From positions 38,434,854-38,498,853 of the forward strand of contig NC_135186.1 in the NCBI RefSeq assembly GCF_041146795.1: 64,000 nt of DNA. Reading direction: 5' to 3'. Every line of letters starts with the position of its first letter. Positions within the stretch are counted from its first letter, which is position 1. The DNA is from Maylandia zebra (lineage: Eukaryota; Chordata; Actinopteri; Cichliformes; Cichlidae). Position numbers and translations under genes: made by a program. Of the stretch, positions 33,131 through 44,187 are shown piece after piece. The notes beneath the pieces were generated by a model that saw only the letters and a program-made list of their open reading frames with translations, had not been told where the DNA came from and made no database searches.

Positions 33131-34015
33131 CTCTCCCAGCTCAGCGTGTCACCAGCTACCTGTCAGGGATCACCAGCTTCCTGACAGAAAGAAAGCAACA
33201 AGTGAGGCTGGGGGAGATCACCTCGGAAACCCGGTCCCTCAGTATTGGTGCCCCTCAAGGATGTGTCCTCTCACCACTACTGTTCTCCCTCTACACTAAC
33301 GACTGCACCTCCAAGAACTCGGCTGTTACACTCCTAAAGTTTGCAGATGACACCACTGTCATTGGCCTCATTCAGGATGGTGATGAGTCTGCATACCGGC
33401 AGGAAGTTGAGCGGCTGGTACTCTGGTGCAGTCAGCACAATCTGGAGCTGAACACTCTTAAGACTGTAGAGATGACAGTGGACTTCAGGAGACATCCCTC
33501 AACTCTGCTCCCCCTCACCATATCAGACAGCCCTGTGTCGACTGTGAAGATCTTCAAGTTCCTGGGTACAACCATCTCCCAGGACCTGAAGTGGGAGACC
33601 AACATCAACTCCATCCTCAAAAAGACCCAGCAGAGGATGTACTTCCTGAGACAAATGGGGAAGTACAGTCTTCCACAGGAGCTGCTGATCCAGTTCTACA
33701 CTGCGGTCATTGAGTCTGTCCTGTGCTCCTCCATCACAGTCTGGTATGGAGCAGCCACTAAACAGGACGCGCAGACTGCAGCGGACTGTACGGGCAGCAG
33801 AGAAGATCATCAGCACCCCCCTGCCCTCCATACAGGACCTGCGCATCTGAAGAACCAGGAACCAGGCAGGGAAAATCATCACAGACCCCTCACACCCTGG
33901 ACACAGACTCTTTGACCTGCTGCCCTCTGGCAGACGGTACAGAAGCCTGCAGACCAGGACCACCCGACACAGGAACAGTTTCTTTCCCCTCGCCATCTCC
34001 CTCCTAAACAGTTGA
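33131..34015 (+). pseudogene. LINE ORF2, downstream reverse-transcriptase part
   Basis: It continues the LINE: 'SIGAPQGCVLSPLLFSLYT' (33240), the catalytic 'LLKFADDTTVIGLI' (33340) and 'FKFLGTTISQDLKWETNIN'. Further on are 'LKKTQQRMYFLRQMGKY' and 'FYTAVIESVLCSSITVWYG'. A frame slip near 33780 ends the long frame, although the typical 'LLPSGRRYRSLQTRTTRHRN'-like ending can be followed in another frame to about 34014. Inactive. Confidence 0.85.
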
Positions 34016-34198
34016 CCTGTCACACTGCTCCCACTGCCAGACTGCAGCTGCACCTTATGTACATTCTGTAGTATTCATTCCACCTCATTCATTTCTGTCG
34101 TCCTGTAGTTTATGTATATAAGATCTAGATCGGATATTTGTGGTTGGTTTACACAGCTTGTGTATGATTGTGTATGCATGTGTAGCTGTATATATCCA

Positions 34199-34301
<103 letters not shown>

Positions 34302-34433
34302 TGTGTTGCTTAGATTGTTGAGATATACATTGCTGTGCTTGAGAGTCACCATCTACCGGAACCAAATTCCTTGTATGTGTCTGTGCATATACATGGCCAA
34401 TAAACGCGATTCTGATTCTGAAGAAGCAGAAAT

Positions 34434-34942
34434 TGTCACGGCTCGGGGCAGCGGCCGTGTGAAGAGTGGAAGGAGGACTCAAACGCAGCACTATTTCAGA
34501 CGTGAAGGGTGATTTATTGACAATACTGAACATAAAGTGGAGATGGCAAACAGAACTAAGGACGAACTAAACTGGGAGAAACTACACAAAGGAGTGGCAA
34601 ACCTGAACATGAAGGGAGAACAGCAGGGAGAGCACGCAGGGAAATTCACCGGGTATGAACACAGACGACGCGACGAGGAACAGAGGCAAACACACACTAT
34701 AAGTACACAGAGAGACACTGGGAAATCACACACAGGTGGGAGACACAGCTGGACCTGATTAACCTGACGAGACAGGGGAACACTAACACCAGGGACCAAC
34801 AGGGGGAGCACAAACCCAAAACCCAGTATCTAAAATCCCAAAACACAAACCATCCCAAAACAGCCCAAGAATAATAAAGAGAATAATAACAATAAGGAAC
34901 ACAAACACAAAGTCACTGAGTCATGGCCGCAGGACCATGACA
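34434..34942 (-). repeat. 3' LTR (minus-strand sense)
   Basis: 509 bp, TGTCA...TGACA when read inward. On the minus strand the first 16 bases resemble the other TGTCAYGGTCC LTRs in the window. The long internal ORF ends 28 bases inside it, at TAA/TGA position 34913-34915. Confidence 0.93.
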
Positions 34943-36643
34943 GTACCCCCCCCCCCCCCTCAAGGGCTGGCCCCTGACAGCCACAGGTGGAGAAGCAGCC
35001 ACAGGTGGAGAAGCAGCCACAGGAGGCCGGACGGGCTCCTCGGGCCCCCCAGCCGACGTGGCAGCCGGTGTGGCATGAGGCCGGACGGGCTCCTCGGGCC
35101 CCCCAGCTAGCGAAACAGGAGGCTGGACGGGCTCCTCGGGCCCCCCAGCAGGCGAAGCAGGAGGCTGGACGGGCTCCTCGGGCCCCCCAGCAAAAACAGC
35201 CGCAGAACCAGCGGGCACCGGGGCCCCCGGCACACACAAAAGAAAACTAGGAGGCACGTGGGCCTCTGGCACACACGAAACAAAACTAGGAGGCACGTGG
35301 GCCTCTGGCACACATGAAACAAAACCAGGAGGCACGTGGGCCTCTGGCACACACAAAAGAAAACTAGGAGGCACGTGGGCCTCTGGCACACGTGAAACAA
35401 AACCAGCAGGCACGTGGGCCTCTGGCACACATGAAACAAAACCAGGAGGCACGTGGGCCTCTGGCACACACAAAAGAAAACCAGGAGGCACGTGGGCCTC
35501 TGGCACACACAAAACAAAACCAGGAGGCACGTGGGCCTCTGGCACACACAAAAGAAAACCAGGAGGCACGTGGGCCTCTGGCACACACAAAACAAAACCA
35601 GGAGGCACGTGGGCCTCTGGCACACACAAAACAAAACCAGGAGGCACGTGGGCCTCTGGCACACACGAAACAAAACTAGGAGGCACGTGGGCCTCTGGCA
35701 CACACGAAACAAAACCAGGAGGCACGTGGGCCTCTGGCACACACGAAACAAAACCAGGAGGCACGTGGGCCTCTGGCACACATACAGAGGGCTGCAGCTG
35801 CGCAGAGCACTGACCCTGCTCAGGCAGTGACAGCCCGGTGCAGTTCACAGCTGGCATCTTGGCCTCCAGGGGTCCAGAGTAAGCTGAGGGCAGTAACCCA
35901 GCCTCTGGGGAAGCCCCGGAGTGAGCAACAGTCTCTAATGTTGCCAGCTTTTGAGGAACAGGTCCGTTGTAAAACAGTTCATCTCCCTGCTTAGAAACAG
36001 CGGTGGAAAAACAGTGTGAATATTGTGACTCAGCCATTAACTGAACTACGGGTTGCGGTGATGCAAGCGGTGGTGGTGGCTGAGTGGCTAACTGGAGCGG
36101 CGGCAGAACAGGTAATTGTGTCCTTGGGGAGGCTAGCGGTTGAGCTACAGACTGGGAGGCTTGTGGCTGGACACAGAACTGAGCCGGAGAATGGCGATAA
36201 AGTCCTGGCTCAGAAGGGGCGGCAGAGAAACAGTCTCTCGGTTTTACAGAGGGTTTGTACACGCCCACTTGCGAAGGATCTGTTACCACGAAGGTAGGTA
36301 AGCGACCCGTACAGTCTCCCATCCCGCTCTGAATAGCCCCAGAAAACAAAGTCCCGGAATCTGGGGAAGCCAATGCATCCCGCTCACTCACCGCCTCGGG
36401 CTGCTCGAAAGTAAATGCAGACGGGGGGTGAAGTCCAAGGTCCAAAAGGAGAAACTCCCGCTCCCACGAACAGAGCGAGTCCAGAAGCCATGGGAGACCG
36501 GTCACCAGACGCTGTAGCCGCCTCTCTATAGCGCGCTGGGACGTGCCACCCGGGCTTTCCAGCCACAGGTCGATCAGCTCCTGTGTGGCATCGATGAGCG
36601 TCTCCCGTAGCTCCCTGGACGGATTAAGCACTGCTGGGTCCAT
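34913..36643 (-). CDS. Proline-rich tandem-repeat protein of the young LTR element
   Basis: One uninterrupted frame of 576 codons from ATG 36643 (sequence MDPAVLN). An upstream in-frame ATG at 36667 lies inside the LTR. Residues 1-75 form a probably helical, gag-like N-terminus ('LRETLIDATQELIDLWLE', 'RLQRLVTGLPWLLDSL'). Residues 75-290 are Pro/Gln/Ser-rich. Then come fourteen 13-residue repeats on the theme VPEAHVPPGFVSC plus one degenerate copy, four GGPEEPV repeats, and a Gly-rich end read through the poly-G tract into the LTR. I recognise no enzyme domain. It may be a structural or gag-like protein mobilised by a partner element's enzymes. Function is unknown; intactness and near-identical LTRs suggest recent activity. 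Confidence 0.7.
   Translation of the reverse strand: MDPAVLNPSRELRETLIDATQELIDLWLESPGGTSQRAIERRLQRLVTGLPWLLDSLCSWEREFLLLDLGLHPPSAFTFEQPEAVSERDALASPDSGTLFSGAIQSGMGDCTGRLPTFVVTDPSQVGVYKPSVKPRDCFSAAPSEPGLYRHSPAQFCVQPQASQSVAQPLASPRTQLPVLPPLQLATQPPPPLASPQPVVQLMAESQYSHCFSTAVSKQGDELFYNGPVPQKLATLETVAHSGASPEAGLLPSAYSGPLEAKMPAVNCTGLSLPEQGQCSAQLQPSVCVPEAHVPPGFVSCVPEAHVPPGFVSCVPEAHVPPSFVSCVPEAHVPPGFVLCVPEAHVPPGFVLCVPEAHVPPGFLLCVPEAHVPPGFVLCVPEAHVPPGFLLCVPEAHVPPGFVSCVPEAHVPAGFVSRVPEAHVPPSFLLCVPEAHVPPGFVSCVPEAHVPPSFVSCVPEAHVPPSFLLCVPGAPVPAGSAAVFAGGPEEPVQPPASPAGGPEEPVQPPVSLAGGPEEPVRPHATPAATSAGGPEEPVRPPVAASPPVAASPPVAVRGQPLRGGGGYCHGPAAMTQ
35240..35790. repeat. 39-bp minisatellite, fourteen units, one E-box per unit
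   Basis: The unit on the plus strand starts GGCACGTGGGCCTCTGGCAC followed by 'acacaaaacaaaaccagga', total 39 bp. Units differ at a few positions (acacg, acatg, ccaggag or ctaggag). Every unit keeps CACGTG, the palindromic E-box bound by MYC/MAX, USF, MITF-type bHLH factors. The 39-bp length preserves the reading frame of the minus-strand ORF. Confidence 0.93.
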
Positions 36644-36661
36644 CTTGTGGTTGTGTCGTAC

Positions 36662-37170
36662 TGTCATGGCTCGGGGCAGCGGCCGTGTGAAGAGTGGAAG
36701 GAGGACTCAAACGCAGCACTATTTCAGACGTGAAGGGTGATTTATTGACAATACTGAACATAAAGTGGAGATGGCAAACAGAACTAAGGACGAACTAAAC
36801 TGGGAGAAACTACACAAAGGAGTGGCAAACCTGAACATGAAGGGAGAACAGCAGGGAGAGCACGCAGGGAAATTCACCGGGTATGAACACAGACGACGCG
36901 ACGAGGAACAGAGGCAAACACACACTATAAGTACACAGAGAGACACTGGGAAATCACACACAGGTGGGAGACACAGCTGGACCTGATTAACCTGACGAGA
37001 CAGGGGAACACTAACACCAGGGACCAACAGGGGGAGCACAAACCCAAAACCCAGTATCTAAAATCCCAAAACACAAACCATCCCAAAACAGCCCAAGAAT
37101 AATAAAGAGAATAATAACAATAAGGAACACAAACACAAAGTCACTGAGTCATGGCCGCAGGACCATGACA
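36662..37170 (-). repeat. 5' LTR (minus-strand sense)
   Basis: 509 bp, same length as the partner LTR and visibly identical except one position. It starts (minus) TGTCATGGTCC and ends GAGCCATGACA, joined to the internal region by GTACGACAC. Confidence 0.93.
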
Positions 37171-37175
37171 GAAAT

Positions 37176-38220
37176 GGCTTTGGAAGAAGATATTCCAGGA
37201 TTCCAACTTCAGACGAGGGAGTTTGTTTCTGTCAAACATCAACGAGAACAACAAGGACTCAGTCTGTTGAAGCCACTTGTACCTTCGTGTGTTCGTGCTG
37301 GAAAACTATTAAAGACATAAGAGATATGATTTTCCACATAGAAAACTGACTGAACTCTGGCTTCTGCTGAGAGAAAAACCACACAGCTGATTTGTTATAG
37401 CTGCAATCAAAGCAGGAGGATGATGAGGAAGAGCTCAAACAGGAGGAGTGTTTTTGAGAGAGGAAGATGGACGAGAGGACAACAGGAGAGCTTTTGATTT
37501 TTACTGCGTCTTAGATGGGATTATTTTGAAGTGGAAGGGAGATGTGTGTTTGCCTGTCCCCACGAGTCAAAGTGTCACAGAAATGAAAGCAGAAGAAAGA
37601 TATTAGAAAATGATTTCCTGCTGCTAAAGCCAGATGGGTCTGTGCTGCTCAGAAAGAAGAAACAGGTTGGCGCTACTGGCAGCTGCTGTCATTTACACTG
37701 TGAGTCGGAGAGCTATCCAATTTCCTGAGATGAGTTCAGCCAGTCGCTGAAAGAGTGTAAAAATATCTGTGTCCATAAAGTCACACTCAGGAAGTGATAA
37801 CCACACAGCAACGGGACTCCTCCTAAAATTAGGCTGAAGTCCGAGGACACGTAAAAACTCCTCGTGTTTCAGAAATCTGTTGTGTGAGCGTTTGTGTGCA
37901 GAGATCCGTCGAGTCCTCCCAGGTTTGAGGCATCGATCACTGGTGACATTTTCCTCCGGTGAGAACGCCACACAGGAACTTATAAATCAGTTTTATTCAG
38001 TTCAGTCTGAGTCTCCGGTGACGTGTTTGTACCTTAACCCTGAAAGGCCTAACGTATCACATTTCACACGTGAGTGTTGGAGACTTTTATTTAGCGGGCT
38101 GATTGTGTTTCCTCTAAAGAACTGCATAATGCAGCTTCAGCAACAAACCTGGATAATAAAGGACTGACCTGAACAGGCTCCTCGATTCAGAGATGGTCTT
38201 TCCCTTTTCACGAGGAGGGG
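37176..38220. other. No gene recognised
   Basis: Sequence right of the young LTR element. Short frames without recognised domains; could be host DNA. Confidence 0.3.
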
Positions 38221-38224
38221 CCTA

Positions 38225-38545
38225 AGGGTACATCTGTCGCCATCTTACAATGCTGCAGCCATTCCCCAACTCTCTGTGAATGGGACTCATGGCCATTGAT
38301 CAGTGGGCTTTGGTCAGTGGTTGTTGATCAATGGTCATGAGAATTTGCATAATTACGATTAAGGAACTGACCTCCCAGCCCATTGTTCCTTCAGTGGGCT
38401 GGTTTCAGTCATTATGCAAATTTACTGAGACTGAAGAAGTCACTTGGATGAGTGACGAAACGTTTCTCCAAAAAAACGCTACGTCCAGATGAACAGAATC
38501 AACTTTTTGAGATTTACTTACCTGGATGATTGAGAATGCATCAAG
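38225..38545 (+). mobile_element. Penelope-like element 3' UTR fragment
   Basis: It contains 'catctgtcgccatcttacaa', 'ctctgtgaatgggactcatg' and 'agtcacttggatgagtgacg' with 'aaacgtttctcc'. It ends 'gattgagaatgcatcaagac'. I know this as the sequence that follows the GIY-YIG ORF in fish Penelope-like elements. The first 130 bp recur at 52773-52905. Confidence 0.75.
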
Positions 38546-38920
38546 ACGACGTAATGACATGCATCGTGGTAAATGAACACGTTATGAGTGGAGGATGCGG
38601 ACGAGAGGGGACCCAGGAGTCTACAGCAGCATGAAGCATGTTCTGAATGAAGCTTCAGCCCAGATCAAATAAATAATATTTGTTTCAGTCACTTTTCAGC
38701 AGCTCTCTGAGTCAGCCTGCCACAAAAGGAAAGTTGAAGCGAGGCCGGAGACAGTGAGGCAGAACAATAATCACTCATACAGAGGAAGATGTGAGATAGA
38801 GACATAACGAGGTAGAAACTGACCCGGGACTCGTCGCTGATTGTTTAAGACAGCTGTAAACATCTGTGTGCTTCGCTTTGCCTGCCCGTCACCTCTCCTT
38901 CCCCCTGTCTGACAGTTCAA
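38546..38920. other. No gene recognised
   Basis: Ordinary sequence; no motif seen. Confidence 0.3.
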
Positions 38921-38924
38921 TTCA

Positions 38925-40130
38925 ATTCAATTCAATTTTATTTATATAGCGCCAAATCACAGCAAAAGTCGCCTCAAGGTGCTTTATATTGTGCAGTAGA
39001 TACAGAGAAAACCCAACAATCATATGACGCCCTATGAGCAAGCACTTTGGCGACAGTGGGAAGGAAAAACTCCCTTTTAACAGGAAGAAACCTCCAGCAG
39101 AACCAGACTCAGGGAGGGGCGGGGCCATCTGCTGTGATTGGTTGGGGTGAGAGAAGGAAGACAGGATAAAGACATGCTGTGGAAGAGAGACAGAGGTTAA
39201 TAACAGATATGATTCAATGCAGAGAGGTCTGTTAACACATAGTGAGTGAGAAAGGTGACTGGAAAGGAAAAACTCAATGCATCATGGGAATCCCCGGCAG
39301 CCTACGTCTATTGCAGCATAACTAAGGGAGGATTCAGGGTCACCTGGTCCAGCCCTAACTATATGCTGTAGCAAAAAGGAAAGTTTTAAGCCTAATCTTG
39401 AAAGTAGAGATAGTGTCTGTCTCCTGAATCCAAACTGGAAGCTGGTTCCACAGAAGAGGGGCCTGAAAACTGAAGGCTCTGCCTCCCATTCTACTTTTAA
39501 ATACTCTAGGAACAACAAGTAGGCCTGCAGAGCGAGAGCGGAGCGCTCTAATAGGGTGATATGGTACTACAAGGTCATTAAGATAAGATGGGGCCTGATT
39601 ATTTAAGACCTTGTATGTGAGGAGCAGGATTTTGAATTCTGGATTTAACAGGAAGCCAATGAAGGGAAGCCAAAACAGGAGAAATATGCTCTCTCTTTCT
39701 AGTCCCTGTCAGGACTCTTGCTGCAGCATTTTGGATCAGCTGAAGGCTTTTCAGGGAGTTTTTAGGACTTCCTGATAATAATGAATTACAGTCGTCCAGC
39801 CTGGAAGTAATAAATGCATGAACTAGTTTTTCAGCGTCACTCTGAGACAGGATATTTCTAATTTTAGAGATGTTGCGCAAATGAAAGAAAGCAGTCTTAC
39901 ATATTTGTTTAATATGTGCGTTGAAGGACATGTCCTGGTCAAAAATGACTCCAAGGTTCCTCACAGCATTACTGGAGGCCAAGGTAATGCCATCCAGAGG
40001 AAGAATCTGCTTAGGTACCATATTTCAGATTTTCAGGGTCGAGTACAATAACCTCAGTTTGATCTGAATTAAGAAGCAGAAAGTTAGCGGCCATCCAGGT
40101 CTTTATGTCTTTAAGACATTCCTGCAGTTT
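38925..40130 (-). mobile_element. L2-type LINE 3' half, minus orientation
   Basis: The 3' end is marked by (TTCAA)n at 38927-38947 and 'tttatttatatagcgccaaa' followed by a long UTR. The coding part, minus strand 40021-39599, is a C-terminal reverse-transcriptase region with 'VRNLGVIFDQDMSFNAHI', 'FFHLRNISKIRNILSQSD' and 'LIQNAAARVLTGTRKREHI'. It ends soon after 'SPVLASLHWLPVKSRI'. The catalytic region and everything 5' lie left out by truncation or divergence beyond 40130. Confidence 0.85.
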
Positions 40131-40194
40131 AACTCATTGCCGTGTGGCTAGACCGTCCCATTTCACAGCCTCGCACTTTCGGCCTTCTCGGTCT

Positions 40195-40242
40195 TTGAAG
40201 GACCCGGCCCATGTAGACCGTGAAGGCCGGGTCCTTCACAGC
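40195..40242. repeat. Hairpin: 13-bp inverted repeat
   Basis: GAAGGACCCGGCC at about 40198-40210 is complementary to GGCCGGGTCCTTC at about 40226-40238, enclosing a loop of roughly 15 bases. It sits in a block ('tcgcactttcggccttctcg') that looks like a dispersed repeat. It could form a strong stem, but no RNA gene is recognised. Confidence 0.7.
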
Positions 40243-40319
40243 TAGGGAGAGCAAAACTGAACACACAGACATAAGACGGACGCAGACCTTCAAAGTAAAA
40301 CAGGAAATGCACATTTATA

Positions 40320-41880
40320 TACAACTTTTTGATGCTGTAATTACGGACCTTAGCCCAAACTGTCTTTTCTTTGTAACCAAACAGTGATGGGCCGTTCTCT
40401 CTGGCAGTGTGGACTCATTTTAGTTTCAGAACAATCTCATGAAGTGTTTCACTAAACTCTGATGTTCTGGTAAATGCAGTTCATTTTTTACATTTAGACA
40501 AACAATCATTAAAATGATAACGGTCAGCAGTGTTCCCCATACCAGGCGCATTGTGTTAAATGCAAATCCGGCCAGCATGAGAACAAATTAAACAGGAATA
40601 ATATATACATATGAATAAAAACATAAACATTCAACAAGATGTAAATGTTGAATTATAGGTAGTGTTAAAGCAGCTTGTAGTTCACTGATGATGTGAATGT
40701 CCTTCCAAATCTCTTCAAACGGAGGTGTCATCATTCATTTTCACACACACCAGTTACATACAATTTATTTCAAACCAAGCAGAGCAGTTATATTAACAAC
40801 ATGTTAGCTTTAAGTGTTAAATCTGTTCATTTCTGTGTGTTTCACTCTGGTAGATGTTATATGGTGTCAGAGAGGTCATCATGCTGCAGGTTTTACACGT
40901 GTGACTAAATGACCTCAATGTCCTGAAGTTCTCCAGAAGCCTGGTAACAAACTCATCATCCGATTCAGGTGTGCTGACTCAGGGTGAGATCTAAAACCTG
41001 CAGGACACACAAGAGGGAGCACTGAAGCACCTGTGAGAACAAAAGCAGCTAAATACAAAGTAAAAGAGAGTAACAGAGACCTGAACAGACACGAAGCACC
41101 TGCACAAACGGTCGGGGCAGTGACCTCTGCAGGCCGACTGATGTGAGTCCACAGATGCAGGGCATTTGCCTTATTTGGGAAAAGACCAGCTCAAAGAACT
41201 TTATTATTTTCACATTCAGAGCAAGTGGTTGATCATCATTCATGTCACTGATGTTTGCTGTCTTTGGCACTGGAGGAGTAATGGCATGTAGGGAGCATTC
41301 CCAGAGTCGGCGAAACAGCAGAAACACTAAAGAACACCATCTGATTTCATTTATCGTTTCACTGAAGCTGAAAGGATCTTTTTAGCTCAGTGTTTGTTTC
41401 ATTGTGTCTAATTTCAGATAAAAGAAGTGCAACCTGTACAAATCTGCTTCCATTCTTACACTGAATTCAGCTTCTCTCACATGACTTTGTGTTGATGATG
41501 ATTAGATTGTGTGTGTTGGAGGGCACTGAATACGTAACCCCGGCTCCTTCATTTACAACCATGATTACCCAGCTTCCTCTTTGTTTCTCCCATTTCCAGC
41601 TGCACTGCAGCCTGTGGAGGAGGAAGAGGAGGGGCAGTCCAGCTCGTCTTCACTGTGTAATTTTACTCTGACAGTAAACAACATGTTCACCCGAGAGGAC
41701 AGAAAAAAGCTACAGCTCGTCCTCCTCACGTCACTGAGCTCAGTGTCCCTTTACCGTTCTGATATAAAAACAGCTGACTGGCTCACAAACGGTGAGAAGG
41801 GGCTGGTCTGGACTTTTCTTATGTATTGCAATAATGCTAAGTTCTTGTGCTATTATTTAGATTGGGTTTTGCTGTGTTCA
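40320..41880. other. No gene recognised
   Basis: About 1.5 kb of ordinary AT-rich sequence without conserved motifs. Confidence 0.35.
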
Positions 41881-41884
41881 GTCT

Positions 41885-42745
41885 AGTTTTCCAACCTCCA
41901 ACTGAACACCACGAAAACTAAAGAACTTATCTTGGACTTCAGGAAGGGCAGAGCAGACCCGGCCCCACTTTACATTCACGGGAGCTGTGTGGAGAGGGTA
42001 CACTCCATGAGGTTTCTGGGCGTGCAGATATCTGATGACCTCTCCTGGACTGCAAATACTACAGCGGTGGTTAAAAAGGCCCAGCAGCGTCTCCACTTTC
42101 TGAGAGTGCTCAGGAGGAACAACCTGGAGGAGAGGCTGCTGGTGACATTTTATAGAGCCACCATAGAGAGCATCCTAACGTACGGCATAACAACATGGTA
42201 TGCAGGGTGCTCAGCTGCAGACAGGAAAGTACTGCAGAGGGTCATCAACACAGCCCAGAAGATCACTGGCTGCTCTCTGCCCAGCCTGGAGGTCACTGCA
42301 AACTCTCGGTACCTCAGCAGAGCTGGCAATATCATCAAGGACCACTCTCACCCCAGCAACCAACTGTTTGAACTATTACCGTCAGGCCGACGGTACAGGT
42401 CACATAAAACCAGGACAAACAGATTCAGGGATAGCTTCTTTCCCAGAGCTACCACCGTAGTAAATAAGCACAAAAACAATTGAACCTATTCCATACCGTC
42501 ACTGTCATTATATTATGCTGCTATTCATACTGTCATTATATTATGCTGCTATTCATACTGTCATTATATTAATGCTGCTATCCTGTATATATTGTACATA
42601 CTATTGTTTGAGTACTTACGATTGTTTTTTTTGTACTTTTTATATTTTACATTTATATTTATTATTGAAACTTGCACCAAGGGAGTGGCACTCCAATTTC
42701 GTTGTACTCTGTACAATGACAATAAAGGCTATTCTATTCTATTTT
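41885..42745 (+). mobile_element. Rex1-like LINE 3' fragment
   Basis: The intact 3' part of ORF2 runs to the stop at 42481-42483, with 'LNTTKTKELILDFRKGRAD', 'MRFLGVQISDDLSWTANT', 'YRATIESILTYGITTWY' and 'LLPSGRRYRSHKTRTNRFR'. The UTR contains three near-copies of 'tcattatattatgctgctat' (42506-42580) and ends 'acaatgacaataaaggctat' with a (TCTAT)n tail. It lacks the catalytic RT region (5' truncated). The frame from about 41890 is undamaged, suggesting moderate age. Confidence 0.88.
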
Positions 42746-42769
42746 CGGAGCTGTTTGTGATTAGCGATA

Positions 42770-43740
42770 GCAGCTACGGGATGGTGGTTACTGGCTTCGC
42801 TCTCTAACAATGAAAGCTTTCCTCCTGCTGCTGCTGTATTGTTGTTTTGAGGAGAACCAGTGTGAACTCCCTCGAGAACAAACAGAAAAAGACATCTGCA
42901 AATAAACACACCAATCTGCCAACACGACACAAAACACACCCACACAAAGCTCTGCCTGTTGCTTCGGTCTGTGATGCTAATCACAGTTTTCCGCACGAGG
43001 GGGTGGAGAAGAAGACGGCAGGAGAGGAGGCAGTGAGAGGAGAAGAAAGGAGAAAATGAGTGATGATAAGGTAACTCTTACCTCCTCAAAATGATCTCTG
43101 TGTATTCCTAAAGCGGTGATCCAGCCATGGTGTGGTAGTGATGGTTGTCAGAGTGAAGGAACATGTGTGAATGGACTGAGCTCTAATTTGGCACTCACGT
43201 GTGATCAGAGGTGACTCCAGTGTGGGATAGTCTGCATGTTAATCAGTGTTGCCTCCCTGAGGAAGACGGGAAGGAGGAACACCAAAACCCTTTTTCTTTT
43301 TTAAAGTACCCACTTGGATCGGCTCGACGCCACTGCAGACCACACGACTTGGTCGGTCCGATGAAGAGCCTTCCAGACCGCTGCTACATGTTGTAGCTGT
43401 TCTCTGTCACTGGGGGGCAGCGTCACAAACATGTTCATGTTTGAGCTGTTGGCACTGCTTTAAGCTGAGCATGCAGACTGTCTGAGCTTCCAGTAGTTTT
43501 TTCACATTTCTTGCTCTTGTTGTGAGCTCAACTTTCAACCAATCAGGGTGCTACCTACGCATCGCTGTGATCCCCATCAGGCTTTGACAGCTGCATAGCA
43601 ACGTGTCTGCGTAGGCTGCACATCCAAAAAGTGTGCTGCAGAGTAAACTAAGCTGGAATTCACCAGTCAGACTGTAACAGTCACAATGGTGTGGTGTCCC
43701 TTTAAGACACCCAAGTCGAGGGTTGATGGTGTCATCAGTT
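42770..43740. other. No gene recognised
   Basis: Ordinary sequence, with a purine-rich stretch at 43000-43060 and a (CT)n run at 43745-43770. Confidence 0.3.
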
Positions 43741-44187
43741 TGTGCCACTGCTCTCTCTCTCTCTCTCTCTGGGATTATGAGGACACGTGCCTGCACGCTT
43801 AACGAGGGACGGATTTATGTTTTCTTCTCCAGTTTTGTTTGCAACGCTTGGGTTGTATGAACGCTGGGCGTTATGTTGTTGAGCCGCAGCCATTCAGCTG
43901 GGCTTTTATATGGTTGTTGAAGAAGGCGTATTAAAGAACCACCGTGGATTGCCGATACCAGCGAGAGTGTGTGCTCTTCTGACTAGCCTGCTAGGTGTTT
44001 TGCCGCCTCCTCTCAACCACGCAACACAACACAACGTTACAAGACCAAACTTGTCAAACATTACTTTAAACGAGACTGTGAGGCTGTCTCAAAGGCTTGA
44101 TGCTGTTTATCTGGACGTAGCATTTCCAGGGGAAGAACAAGAAAGCTCCAGGAAAGAAGGACAACCACTGCCTAAGTGAAAACCTGT

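Larger units (their letters stand above)
34429..37175 (-). mobile_element. Very young non-autonomous LTR retrotransposon, TSD GAAAT
   Basis: The two LTRs are each 509 bp (34434-34942 and 36662-37170), with GAAAT at 34429-34433 and 37171-37175. By eye they differ at one base (C at 34439, T at 36667). The element reads on the minus strand: LTR starts TGTCATGGTCCTGCGG and ends AGCCATGACA. A 14-G run (complement of 34946-34959), likely the polypurine tract, sits three bases upstream of the 3' LTR. Only 18 bases separate the 5' LTR from the ORF start, and they lack the usual TGG primer-site start. No RT, integrase or protease is present. Total length 2737 bp. Confidence 0.93.

Noticed and set aside
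35240-35790. CRISPR-like array
   Set aside because: Units are contiguous with no unique spacers, and the context is vertebrate.
35107-35830. Alternative-frame repeat ORFs on both strands of the 39-bp array
   Set aside because: 39 is divisible by 3, so all frames of the unit without stops stay open; only the minus frame continuing to a unique N-terminus is supported.
34434-37170. Segmental duplication of 509 bp
   Set aside because: TG/CA ends, 5-bp target duplication and a polypurine tract identify LTRs of one element.
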